A stretch of DNA of 64,000 bases from NCBI RefSeq assembly GCF_020447205.1, contig NZ_JAJAEL010000012.1, forward strand, positions 1 to 64,000. The letters run 5' to 3'. The stretch comes from Thalassolituus alkanivorans (GTDB lineage Bacteria; Pseudomonadota; Gammaproteobacteria; Pseudomonadales; Oceanobacteraceae). Shown piece by piece: positions 7,888-16,293 of this stretch (position 1 is the first letter of the stretch; every line of letters starts with the position of its first letter). The notes below the pieces were generated by a model. The model did no database searches, was not told where the DNA came from, and saw only the letters and a program-made list of their open reading frames with translations. The position numbers and the translations under genes were made by a program.

Positions 7888-10800
7888 TCAGCCTTTCAGG
7901 CTGTACATGCCGTCGTGCTCCGACACTATGCCAAGTTCCAGCAGTGCTCCCAATACTGACTCTACCTGTTTCCCTGGTTTGCCTTTAAATTGCTGGGTGA
8001 TGGCGGCAGCAGACAGGTCGCCAATCGCCAGAGCCGCACGCACGGCCGCTACCTGCTCGCGCATATTTTTGGGCCATGCAGCTTTCTTTGCGGCTTTGGG
8101 TTTTTCGGCCGGAGTCTCGCTGTCGTCCATCGCCAGATCGGCTTCGGTTTGCTGCGGTGCTGCGCAGCTGGTTTGCTGATCCTGATTTGGGTTCTGATAT
8201 TCCGGGCGCAGCCAGCGGATATGGCCGTTGGCTTCTTCGGCGGCGCGCTGGGCATTCAGTGCCACTAAACGCTGCAATAACTCTTCTTCGGCGGCGGCCT
8301 GTGCGTCTGATTTATCCGGCAGCGGCGTGGTGGCACCGGGCAGGCCAACTAGCTGATCGGCTAAATCATCCCAGCCATAGGCGGCGAATACCGCGCGGTC
8401 GAGTTCATCGTGAATTTCGCGCAGTACCGATACCAGGCCTTGTTGGTGAATCACTTTTTCTTTATCGCTGAGCACGTCGCCCGCGCGGATTTTTTCCAGC
8501 ACGTTGTACATGCCGGTTAAGGTTAATTCCGGAAATTGCGCCTGCTGTTGTTTGCGGTGGGCGTCTAGCCGTTCTGAGAGCATTCGTATCTCATCTTTTT
8601 GGTGAGGCGTAAGCTCTGGCAGAGGATATGGCTCGAAGCAAAGAGTGTTGTTATATCGAGGGGTTGGCCCCAAATCAGCTCCTGCGCTTAGCGCCCATAA
8701 TGTATGTGCTCTGCTAGATAAGATACCAAGCAATAGAGCGTCTTCCGAAGCAATTCCAAAGAGCGATCCATCCCAGAGACAATCAGCAGATATAAAGGTA
8801 AATACACGATGTTTGGATGTTTCTAGTGTTGCTATATAACGGGATAGGCCTTTGAGTCCATTTCGAATGACTGGACGATCCCAAGCAAACTTCCACCATT
8901 GCTCTCGGATTGATTTGCGAGGATTTTTATCTCTCAGAGGTTTAACTTCAGTTAAAACTTTTTGATAAGCAATAGGAGATATACTTTTAGCTTCCTGTTC
9001 ACTGAGTCCAAAAAAATCGATAGCTATACGACCTTTGGTTCCGTTAAGTATATCCTTAGGCCCCATAATGACTCTTTTGATTGGCATTTTCGTAACAGGG
9101 TTTTGCTCACTGATACTTTCTCCCTTCGTAATATAGAATCCATCACCAACCAATTTTATTCCTTGCCCTGATAGTCCTCGATTTGATATGAGTCGAGTCG
9201 TAGAGGATATGTTCACTCCGAGACTTAAATCAGGATTAATTTTTCCCATTTTGGAATCAAATTCAACACGATATTCGTCCGAACCCGTAGATGACTCACT
9301 TCGAACAGACAAGTAGTTCCCTGAATGGTTTCCTAGTGTGGCTACGTTAATGGATATTCTAACTGCGGCCCCGTCTCCAGAATCCACCCAAGGGTGATCT
9401 GGTATAGTGAAGACGAGTGATATTGGATGGTTTTTATCTGTAATGTAGGTTTCAAGAAGTCTTCTATTGAAACTTTGTTTGATACTGTTTGTAGTGATAA
9501 AGCCAAACTTTCGAACTTCTTCATTTCTAACTTTTTGTGCTGCGATATTCCACCAATACATAACAAAATCGATTGATTCGGGCACTTCATTCCAGGTGTT
9601 ACGTACGGCATCAACATACCCATCACCCAAGGCAGTGCGCATGCGTTTGTTTCCAATAAACGGCGGGTTGCCGACAATATAATCGGCTTTGGGCCACTCG
9701 GCCTTGCGCGGGTTGATATAGCGGTATTGCTCCACCTGTGCGCGTTCGTCCGGAATGGGTTCGCCGGTAATGGGGCTGGGTTTGTAGGTAATACCATCCC
9801 AGCGGGTTTGCGGAATGCCGGCGTCGTTGGTAATCACTTCCTGCTTTTCGTAAGTAATTAACGCATCGCGGTTTTCGATATTGTGGAAGTCGCGCAGCAC
9901 GGGTTCGGGCGGGTTTACCTTGCCATGGGTGCGGAAGTGCCATTGCAGGTAACCAATCCACAGCACCATTTCGGCAATGCGGGAGGCGCGCGGGTTAATT
10001 TCCAGGCCTAAAAACTGGTGCGGGTCGACCGTTACACCTTCCAGTTCCAGCAGGCCTTGTGACTCACCTAAATCGTGCAGCAGGTTGAGCACTTCACCTT
10101 CGAGACGTTTCATATGCTCCAGCGTGACGTACAAAAAGTTGCCGCTGCCACAGGCCGGGTCGAGCACGCGGATATCGCACAGGTGTTTATGAAAGGCGCG
10201 CACTTCGGCGACGGCTTCTTTGTGTTTGCCTTGCTGTTCGTAGGTTAAGGCGGCGGTCTGGGTTTCCTGCCATTCGTCGCGTAAGGGCTCAATAATGGTG
10301 GGCAGTACCAGCCGTTCGACATAGGCGCGAGGCGTATAGTGCGCGCCTAATTTGTGGCGCTCGCGTGGGTTTAACGCGCGCTCCAGCAGGGTGCCGAAAA
10401 TGGCCGGTTCTACATAACGCCAGTCGGCTTTGGCGGCGTTTAATAACAGTTCCATCTGGTCGCGGTTTAATGGAATGGCGTGGGCGCTGGCAAACAGGCC
10501 GCCGTTAAATTTCAGTACGGTGCTTTCCAGAATGGGTGAGAAGCCGCCGCTGTTCATGGTTTGCCACAGCTGCTCGAGCATGGGGGCAAAAATATCGGGC
10601 TTATTCTGCAGGCGTGTGAGTAATTCGGTAAAGCTGCGCTCGGGCAGCAGGCCCACGTCTTCCGAGAACATGGTAAACAGGGCGCGCATTAAAAAATCTG
10701 CGACCATTTGCGGCCCGTTGCCATCGGCTTCTAATGATTTAGCCAGCTTAGCCAGTTGGTCGGCAATGTCGCGGGTAACTTTGGCCGAATGGCGGCTGGG

Positions 10801-11361
10801 GTCGAGGCTGAGCGGGTTTAACCAGACGGTGCGCAGGCGTTGTTGTATTTCGGGTTTGTGTAAATCGGTAAGGCCTATGCGGTGGCTGCGGGCGTCGGGG
10901 TAAGGCGTGTAGGTGGCGCCCGAGCGGCTGAACTCGGAGTACATCTCAATGCTGCGGCCAACGTCGGTGACAATAATAAACGGTGGGCGGCCTTCGTCGG
11001 CGGGCAGGGCGCGGGCGTATTGGTCGGCCTGATTGTGGGCGCGCAGCATGGCTTTGTCCCAGCCGCTCGATTCCAGATTCAGCCCGCTTTGTTTGGCTTC
11101 CAGTACAAAGCAGCCACGCTTGTACAGGTCGATAAAACCGTTGCTGTCGGTGCCGTCGGCTTTGCGGATAATGACGCGCCGTTCAAATACATAAGCGTTA
11201 TCGCGCGTATCGTCGCCGGCGGGGTCGGCTTTGGGCAACTCCAGCAGCTCACACAGTTCCAGTAAAAACAGCTGGTAGTTTGCCCGCTCTGTGCCACCGC
11301 CTTCCTTCCAGCGGCTAATAAAAGCTTCTGTTTTTTCGTGGTCGATGGGCCTTACATCCAT
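7888..11361 (-). CDS. MmeI-like (Type IIL/IIG) restriction-modification enzyme
   Basis: A single 1157-residue chain that should both methylate adenine and cut DNA at a distance from its site. The N-terminal nuclease has the MmeI-type signature D78-x9-E88-A-K90. A helical linker follows (about 180-390). The gamma-class adenine methyltransferase has motif I DPACGSGNF at 401-409 and motif IV GNPPF at 564-568. A target recognition domain spans about 660-905, and the family C-terminal region follows, with PYPLPELTP near 911-919. After a low-complexity Ala/Glu linker, the last 65 residues look like an added winged-helix domain (AAITQQFKGKPGKQVESV, then LLELGIVSEHDGMYSL). DNA for about residues 610-905 is clearly more AT-rich than its flanks, suggesting exchange of the recognition domain. 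No separate methylase or specificity gene is adjacent. Confidence 0.85.
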   Translation of the reverse strand: MDVRPIDHEKTEAFISRWKEGGGTERANYQLFLLELCELLELPKADPAGDDTRDNAYVFERRVIIRKADGTDSNGFIDLYKRGCFVLEAKQSGLNLESSGWDKAMLRAHNQADQYARALPADEGRPPFIIVTDVGRSIEMYSEFSRSGATYTPYPDARSHRIGLTDLHKPEIQQRLRTVWLNPLSLDPSRHSAKVTRDIADQLAKLAKSLEADGNGPQMVADFLMRALFTMFSEDVGLLPERSFTELLTRLQNKPDIFAPMLEQLWQTMNSGGFSPILESTVLKFNGGLFASAHAIPLNRDQMELLLNAAKADWRYVEPAIFGTLLERALNPRERHKLGAHYTPRAYVERLVLPTIIEPLRDEWQETQTAALTYEQQGKHKEAVAEVRAFHKHLCDIRVLDPACGSGNFLYVTLEHMKRLEGEVLNLLHDLGESQGLLELEGVTVDPHQFLGLEINPRASRIAEMVLWIGYLQWHFRTHGKVNPPEPVLRDFHNIENRDALITYEKQEVITNDAGIPQTRWDGITYKPSPITGEPIPDERAQVEQYRYINPRKAEWPKADYIVGNPPFIGNKRMRTALGDGYVDAVRNTWNEVPESIDFVMYWWNIAAQKVRNEEVRKFGFITTNSIKQSFNRRLLETYITDKNHPISLVFTIPDHPWVDSGDGAAVRISINVATLGNHSGNYLSVRSESSTGSDEYRVEFDSKMGKINPDLSLGVNISSTTRLISNRGLSGQGIKLVGDGFYITKGESISEQNPVTKMPIKRVIMGPKDILNGTKGRIAIDFFGLSEQEAKSISPIAYQKVLTEVKPLRDKNPRKSIREQWWKFAWDRPVIRNGLKGLSRYIATLETSKHRVFTFISADCLWDGSLFGIASEDALLLGILSSRAHTLWALSAGADLGPTPRYNNTLCFEPYPLPELTPHQKDEIRMLSERLDAHRKQQQAQFPELTLTGMYNVLEKIRAGDVLSDKEKVIHQQGLVSVLREIHDELDRAVFAAYGWDDLADQLVGLPGATTPLPDKSDAQAAAEEELLQRLVALNAQRAAEEANGHIRWLRPEYQNPNQDQQTSCAAPQQTEADLAMDDSETPAEKPKAAKKAAWPKNMREQVAAVRAALAIGDLSAAAITQQFKGKPGKQVESVLGALLELGIVSEHDGMYSLKG

Positions 11362-11430
11362 GCGGGTACTGCTCCTGAGCGTTTTATTAATCGGCGAAGC
11401 CTAACGGCAGATAACCGGTCTGGCAACCGA

Positions 11431-11468
11431 AACAAAAACGCCCCGCTCAGGGGCTACCTGGCGGGGCG
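11431..11468 (-). terminator. Rho-independent terminator of the ACAD11-type operon
   Basis: Read on the minus strand, CGCCCCGC and GCGGGGCG (11461-11468 and 11439-11446) form a perfect 8-bp GC stem. It is followed by a T tract (the A run at 11434-11438 on the plus strand). It lies downstream of the last short-chain dehydrogenase gene of the minus-strand operon. Confidence 0.85.
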
Positions 11469-11473
11469 ATTAT

Positions 11474-11496
11474 TCGCGGGCATGGCCCGCTCCTAC
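11474..11496. repeat. Pseudomonas-type REP-like palindrome
   Basis: GCGGGC (11476-11481) and GCCCGC (11485-11490) flank a 3-nt loop, followed by TCCTACGG. Core and flank resemble the Pseudomonas REP consensus (GCGGGCAAGCCCGCTCCTAC). It lies between the terminator and the stop of the last operon gene, a typical location for such repeats. Confidence 0.5.
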
Positions 11497-11501
11497 GGTG
11501 G

Positions 11502-12272
11502 TTACACCAGCAGATAACCGCCATCGACGTTAATGGCAGCACCGGTGGTGTAGCTGGAAGCATCAGAGGCCAGATACAGCACAGTACCTGCCATCTCTTC
11601 CGGCATCGCAACACGCTTCATCGGAATATGCATCATCGCCATTTTCAGGATGGCGTCGTTGCTGGTCAGGGTGCTGGCGAATTTGGTATCGGTCAGACCT
11701 GGCAGCAGGGCATTTACACGGATGCCCAGTTGCGCACATTCTTTGGCGAAGGTTTTGGTCATGGCAATAACGGATGCTTTGGTGATGGAGTAAATACCCT
11801 GCATATCACCCGGAATCACGCCGTTAACAGAAGCAACGTTAACGATGGAGCCACCGCCGTTTTTCTTCATTAATTTTGCGCCCATCGACGACATAAAGAA
11901 GTAACCACGGATATTCACATCAACGGTTTTCTGGAACGCGTCCAGACCGGTATCCAGCACGTGGCCGAAGTATGGGTTGGCGGCCGCGTTATTAATCAGA
12001 ATATTCAGCTTGCCGTGTTTTTCTTCAATAGCTTTGAAGCAGGCTTCAATCTGATCCATTTCACCGATATGGCAAGCCAGTGCTTCAGCGCTGCCGCCGG
12101 CTTCTTTAATTTCGTCAGCAACACGCTGGCAACCGTCGATTTTACGGCTGGAAACAATAACGTGTGCGCCGCTTGCGGCCAGCAGTTTGGCAATGCTTTC
12201 GCCGATACCACGGCTGGCGCCGGTAACCAGAGCAACACGGCCAGACAGGTTAAACAGTTCTTGTGGGTTCAT
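11502..12272 (-). CDS. Short-chain dehydrogenase/reductase (FabG-like)
   Basis: NAD(P)-dependent oxidoreductase of 256 residues, probably acting on a hydroxyacyl or keto intermediate of its operon. Classical SDR motifs are complete: TGASRGIG at 17-24 for dinucleotide binding, NNAA at 94-97, catalytic Ser148, and Y161-SIT-K165. It ends with the usual INVDGGYLLV tail. It is the last gene of a minus-strand series, 23 nt after the histidine phosphatase gene, and is followed by a strong terminator. A hydroxyacyl-CoA substrate is suggested by the neighbouring acyl-CoA dehydrogenase but not shown. Confidence 0.88.
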   Translation of the reverse strand: MNPQELFNLSGRVALVTGASRGIGESIAKLLAASGAHVIVSSRKIDGCQRVADEIKEAGGSAEALACHIGEMDQIEACFKAIEEKHGKLNILINNAAANPYFGHVLDTGLDAFQKTVDVNIRGYFFMSSMGAKLMKKNGGGSIVNVASVNGVIPGDMQGIYSITKASVIAMTKTFAKECAQLGIRVNALLPGLTDTKFASTLTSNDAILKMAMMHIPMKRVAMPEEMAGTVLYLASDASSYTTGAAINVDGGYLLV

Positions 12273-12295
12273 TATGGACTCCCTTTTTATGCTTC

Positions 12296-12988
12296 TCAGC
12301 GATACGTCAGAAAATGTTTTCCGGCCTGAGCCAGATGTTGTTGTTCGTTAAACGATGCCAGGCTGACTTTACCCTTACTGTTATACAGCAATTGGGTAAT
12401 GCCACCATTCAGCAGCGTCCAGTTCATATCAAAAGCTTTATCGTGGGTTAAACCGAGGCACTGCTGGGCAATGGCGGTAATAGGGCCGCCGGAGGTAAAT
12501 ACCACCACATGCTTGCCCTCAGCCCTGATCAGTAATTCCTCTAAGGCGGCTGTTACCCGTCCGGTAAATGCCGCCCAGGACTCCAGATAATCGCTGTCGT
12601 GATTGCCGCTGGTCCAGCGCTCAACCGCGTTGGCAAATAATTCCTGAAAGGCTTTACGTTTGTTGGGCTGAGCCAGAATCCAGGCGCCCAGCACCGCTTT
12701 ATTTTTAAATTGCGGGTAAGCACAGGCGATCACATCGTCGGAGTCAAATTCATTGAATCCGGCCATCTCGCTGACCGGGCCAAAGGTATGCCAGTGCTTC
12801 TGCGCACCCTGCATGGTTTCGCGATGGCGCTGCATCGCGCCATGCACAACCATGCCGGCCTCAATACCGCGCAGCGCCAGCGATTTACCGACTAATTCGC
12901 CCTGCAGGTGACCGGTATCGGACAGCTGATCGTAATTCAGCTTACCGAAGCCGGCCTGACCGTGACGTACCAGATAAATACCGGCCAT
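12296..12988 (-). CDS. Histidine phosphatase family protein
   Basis: Phosphoglycerate mutase-like phosphatase of 230 residues. The catalytic RHG triplet is at residues 8-10 (LVRHGQAGFG). A second motif, VVHGAMQRHRETM near 47-59, carries the paired basic residues. The family-type C-terminal motif VVFTSGGPITAIA replaces the common VSHGG with TSGG, so the second catalytic His is not obvious in that place. No signal peptide; cytoplasmic. Its ATG overlaps the stop of the preceding phosphotransferase gene (TAATG), which implies translational coupling. A kinase and a phosphatase made together hint at control or salvage of a phosphorylated acyl intermediate, but that is inference. Confidence 0.82.
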   Translation of the reverse strand: MAGIYLVRHGQAGFGKLNYDQLSDTGHLQGELVGKSLALRGIEAGMVVHGAMQRHRETMQGAQKHWHTFGPVSEMAGFNEFDSDDVIACAYPQFKNKAVLGAWILAQPNKRKAFQELFANAVERWTSGNHDSDYLESWAAFTGRVTAALEELLIRAEGKHVVVFTSGGPITAIAQQCLGLTHDKAFDMNWTLLNGGITQLLYNSKGKVSLASFNEQQHLAQAGKHFLTYR

Positions 12989-14085
12989 TATTTAAAACCA
13001 GCCTTACGGGCTTTTTTCATAATGCGGTTACAGCGCCAGTTCAGGTAATGGACAAATAACCAGAAATTTTTAAAGGCCGGGTTATCGGTTTGCTTATGGT
13101 GATAGCGGTAATAAATCTGCTGCACGATGACGGCAAGACGGAATAATCCGAACACTTCGTAAAATGGCCAGAGCTTCGCATCCAGTCCCATTTTTTCGCA
13201 GTAATAATCGACAATTTCCTGCCGTGTCAGCATGCCGGGTAAATGGCTTGGCTGACGGCGGATCGCACGCATTAAAAAGTCGTCGTCGGCCTGAACCCAA
13301 TACGCCAGAGCGCCGCCGAGATCCATTAACGGATCACCGAGGGTGGCCATTTCCCAGTCCAGCACGCCGATAATTTCGCCGGGGTTATCCGGATTAAGCA
13401 CGACGTTATCCATACGGTAATCGTTATGAATAATGCAGGTTTTTACATCCGCCGGCATATTGGCCTTCAGCCATTGCATGGTTTTGTTAAAGCTGGGGAC
13501 ATTCCAGGTTTTGGATTTAACAAAACGGCTGCTCCAGCCTTCAACCTGGCGCTGCACATAGCCTGCGCCTTTGCCCAGATCGTCCAGGCCATTGGCCTGA
13601 TAATCGACCTGGTGCAGATCGATCAGTTTGTCGAATACCGAAATACAGAGTGCGCGCGCCTGTTCTTTGCTGAGGCTCATGCCGCGTGGCAGATTGCCGC
13701 GCGGAATAATGCCGCGCATGCGTTCCATTACGTAGAAATCACTGTCCAGTACGCTGTCGTCTTCGCAGAAGGCGATCATTTTCGGCACGAAGGGGTACAC
13801 AGGTTTAAGGCGATCCATCACGCTGTATTCGCGTTTCATATCGTGCGCCCCGGCGGCTTTGTGGCCAGCCGGTGGGCGACGCAGAATCAGATCGTTATTG
13901 CTGTACTGATCGGCGTATTTGAGGTGGTAGGTCAGGTTCGATGCGCCACCGGAAAACTGCTTAACGGCAGGTAGTTCGTCACCATAGTCATGGCCCTGCG
14001 CTTTCAGCCAGTTGTGCACGGCCTGAATATCAAAGGCATCGCTGTCACGCAGTGCCCTGGCTTCATCGATAAACTGTTCACTCAT
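12988..14085 (-). CDS. Phosphotransferase family protein, ACAD10/11-type kinase domain
   Basis: A 365-residue kinase of the aminoglycoside/choline kinase fold. The nucleotide-binding region contains QFSGGASNLTYHL (43-55) and LILRRPP (66-72). The catalytic loop is IIHNDYRMDN (218-227, Asp222). The metal-binding motif is GVLDWEMATLGDP (240-252, Asp243). The sequence resembles the N-terminal kinase domain of animal ACAD10/ACAD11 and the LvaA kinase of levulinate catabolism, which phosphorylate 4-hydroxyacyl-CoAs. It lies one base after a short-chain dehydrogenase gene and overlaps the phosphatase gene by one base, inside an operon that starts with an ACAD11-like dehydrogenase. The substrate is inferred only. 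Confidence 0.87.
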   Translation of the reverse strand: MSEQFIDEARALRDSDAFDIQAVHNWLKAQGHDYGDELPAVKQFSGGASNLTYHLKYADQYSNNDLILRRPPAGHKAAGAHDMKREYSVMDRLKPVYPFVPKMIAFCEDDSVLDSDFYVMERMRGIIPRGNLPRGMSLSKEQARALCISVFDKLIDLHQVDYQANGLDDLGKGAGYVQRQVEGWSSRFVKSKTWNVPSFNKTMQWLKANMPADVKTCIIHNDYRMDNVVLNPDNPGEIIGVLDWEMATLGDPLMDLGGALAYWVQADDDFLMRAIRRQPSHLPGMLTRQEIVDYYCEKMGLDAKLWPFYEVFGLFRLAVIVQQIYYRYHHKQTDNPAFKNFWLFVHYLNWRCNRIMKKARKAGFK

Positions 14086-14086
14086 A

Positions 14087-14923
14087 TCAGGCGTCCTTTC
14101 CCTCTTTAAAGGCTTTGCGCTGATCTTCGCGCTTCTTCAGGCCCAGCGCCATTTTGTCCATCTCGCGACGGTAGAGGAATGGCAGGTATTGCTTGATGAA
14201 ATAGGCGCGACGGCCAACCGGATGCGGATTGCAGATCATCTGCTTTTTCACCATCGCCTGGTAAGCCGCGTCGGCAATGTCTTCGGCATCCAGTGCGGAA
14301 GCGGCGAACACTTTATCGACAAACTTCAGCATATCCGGGTCAGAGGTTTTCATGCCGTGATTGAGATTGGTGCGGAAGAAGCCCGGACACAGGGCGGTGG
14401 TACCGATGCCGTATGGCTTAAGCTCGAAATGCATGGTTTCGGAGATGGCAACCACGGCCGCTTTGGTGGCGTTGTAAGAGGCCATCGACGGCGCTTTCAT
14501 CAGGCCGGCCAGTGAGGCAACGTTAATAAAATAACCGCTGCCCTGTTCTTTCATCATCGGCGTGAAGGTACGGCAGCCAAGGGCGACGCCTTTCAGGTTG
14601 ATGTCGATCACCCAATCCCACCAGGCCCATTCACCGGCTTCGATACGGTCACCGGTCGCTACCCCGGCGTTGTTAATCACAACGTCGATTCCGCCCCAGC
14701 GTTTTTTCACTTCCTGTTCGAGCAGGGCCCACTGTTCCGGGACGGTGACGTTCAGTTCGTAGATCCAGCCTTTACCGCCGGCCTGTTCGACCATGTTCAG
14801 GGTTTCGGCTGCACCGCCCATATTGATATCTGCGATGCAGATGTCTGCGCCTGTTTTAGCAAACCGCAGAGCCAGTGCCCGGCCCAGTCCGCTGGCGGCG
14901 CCGGTGATCAGTACCTTTTTCAT
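14087..14923 (-). CDS. Short-chain dehydrogenase/reductase
   Basis: An SDR enzyme of 278 residues. The cofactor motif TGAASGLG is at 7-14. An Asp at the end of the second strand (IADIN, 30-34) favours NAD. NNAG is at 84-87, with catalytic Ser137 and Y150-NAT-K154. The C-terminal extension is basic (RRAYFIKQYLPFLYRREMDKMALGLKKREDQRK), unusual for a soluble FabG-like enzyme and possibly membrane-associated. It lies one base upstream of the kinase gene and 139 nt downstream of the dehydrogenase gene, with a hairpin in that gap. It probably oxidises a hydroxy- or reduces a keto-acyl intermediate of the same pathway. Confidence 0.88.
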   Translation of the reverse strand: MKKVLITGAASGLGRALALRFAKTGADICIADINMGGAAETLNMVEQAGGKGWIYELNVTVPEQWALLEQEVKKRWGGIDVVINNAGVATGDRIEAGEWAWWDWVIDINLKGVALGCRTFTPMMKEQGSGYFINVASLAGLMKAPSMASYNATKAAVVAISETMHFELKPYGIGTTALCPGFFRTNLNHGMKTSDPDMLKFVDKVFAASALDAEDIADAAYQAMVKKQMICNPHPVGRRAYFIKQYLPFLYRREMDKMALGLKKREDQRKAFKEGKDA

Positions 14924-15026
14924 CCCGTATCCTCAAATGCAACAGCGGCTGAAGACGCCGCTGGAATGATTCTGATTGTGTTGTGTGCTTAATGGCCTGT
15001 TAAGGGGCGTTTGTGACATAAGTCTG

Positions 15027-15053
15027 GGAGTGCCGGCTGCTTACCGGCACTCC
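15027..15053 (-). terminator. 10-bp hairpin after the acyl-CoA dehydrogenase gene
   Basis: GGAGTGCCGG (15027-15036) pairs with CCGGCACTCC (15044-15053) around a 7-nt loop. It starts 10 nt after the stop of the minus-strand dehydrogenase gene. No T tract follows, so it is more likely a 3'-end stabiliser or partial attenuator within the operon than a full terminator. Confidence 0.45.
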
Positions 15054-15062
15054 GGCAACGCC

Positions 15063-16286
15063 TCAGGCTTCTTTCATATATTTTTTGTATTTCATCATTT
15101 CGATCTTGGCGATCAGACCGCGGTGCACTTCGTCCGGACCATCGGCCAGACGCAGGGCGCGGGCGGCGGTATACAGGCCAGCCAGCGGCAGATCTTCAGA
15201 CAGACCACCACCACCATGCATCTGCATGGCCGCATCGATGATCTGCTGCGCCATATTCGGAGCGATCACTTTGATCTGGGAGATTTCACTCATCGCCCCC
15301 ATGGCACCGACTTTGTCGATCATCCAGGCGGCTTTCATGACCAGCAGACGGGCCTGCTCAATGTTCATACGGGCGTTGGCGATAATGTCGCGGTTACCAC
15401 CCAGGTTCATCAGCGGCTTGTGGAAAGCGGTACGGCTGGCGGCGCGGATACACATCAGTTCCAGCGCTTTTTCCGCCATGCCGATCAGACGCATGCAGTG
15501 GTGGATACGGCCAGGTCCAAGGCGGCCCTGAGCAATTTCGAAACCACGGCCGGGGCCGGCGATCATATTGCTCAGTGGTACGCGCACGTTATCGAAGCTG
15601 ACTTCGCCGTGGCCGTAGGGCTCATCGTAGAAACCGAATACCGGCAGCATACGCTCGATTTTTACGCCCGGCGCATCGAACGGAAACAGCACCATGGAGT
15701 GTTGCTGATGGCGCGGTGCATCGGGGTTGGTCAGGCCCATAAAAATACCGACTTTACAGTTCGGGTGGCCAATACCGGTGCTCCACCATTTGCGGCCGTT
15801 GAGCACAACTTCGTCACCTTCCACGGTGGCCGTGGCTTCCATATTGGTGGCATCAGAGGAGGCGACCCCGGGCTCTGTCATACAGAATGCGGAGCGGATT
15901 TCACCGGCCAGCAGCGGCTTCAGCCATTGTTCCTGCTGTTCCGGGCTGCCGTATTTTTCCAGCACTTCCATATTGCCGGTGTCGGGCGCGTTGCAGTTAA
16001 AAATTTCCGGAGCGATAAAAGAACGGCCGGTCAGCTCGGCCACAGCGGCGTATTCCTGAGTGCTCAGACCGGCACCATAGTGTTCGTCCGGCAGGAACAT
16101 ATTCCACAGGCCGGCTGCTTTAGCTTTGGCTTTCAGTTCTTCGATGATGGGCAGTACCACCCACTTGTTATCCAGGCTGTGCAGCTCGCGCAGGTAGTCT
16201 TCTTCAACCGGTTCGATTTCATTTTTTATGAAAGCTTTAACGCGTTTGATGTAGTCCTGTGCTTTGGCTGAATGTTCAAAATCCAT
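15063..16286 (-). CDS. Acyl-CoA dehydrogenase family protein, ACAD10/11 type
   Basis: FAD-dependent enzyme of 407 residues. The order of motifs matches ACAD11 rather than the common fatty-acid dehydrogenases: CMTEPGVASSDATNM, then NGRKWWSTGIGHPNCKV, RHQQHSMVLFPFDAPGVK, FEIAQGRLGPGRIHHCMR and RLADGPDEVH near the C-terminus. Animal ACAD10/11 carry this domain fused to a kinase domain. Here the kinase is a separate gene two positions downstream. In levulinate catabolism a comparable LvaA/LvaC pair phosphorylates and rearranges 4-hydroxyacyl-CoA. It is the first gene of the operon. Its ribosome binding site CGGAG is 7 nt before the ATG and lies inside an inverted repeat in the leader. Confidence 0.9.
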   Translation of the reverse strand: MDFEHSAKAQDYIKRVKAFIKNEIEPVEEDYLRELHSLDNKWVVLPIIEELKAKAKAAGLWNMFLPDEHYGAGLSTQEYAAVAELTGRSFIAPEIFNCNAPDTGNMEVLEKYGSPEQQEQWLKPLLAGEIRSAFCMTEPGVASSDATNMEATATVEGDEVVLNGRKWWSTGIGHPNCKVGIFMGLTNPDAPRHQQHSMVLFPFDAPGVKIERMLPVFGFYDEPYGHGEVSFDNVRVPLSNMIAGPGRGFEIAQGRLGPGRIHHCMRLIGMAEKALELMCIRAASRTAFHKPLMNLGGNRDIIANARMNIEQARLLVMKAAWMIDKVGAMGAMSEISQIKVIAPNMAQQIIDAAMQMHGGGGLSEDLPLAGLYTAARALRLADGPDEVHRGLIAKIEMMKYKKYMKEA

Positions 16287-16293
16287 AGGAATG

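Noticed and set aside
14976-16271. Long plus-strand reading frame of 431 codons
   Set aside because: It lies wholly antisense to the acyl-CoA dehydrogenase gene, is rich in His and Gln and has no family signs. It mirrors the codon pattern of the real gene.
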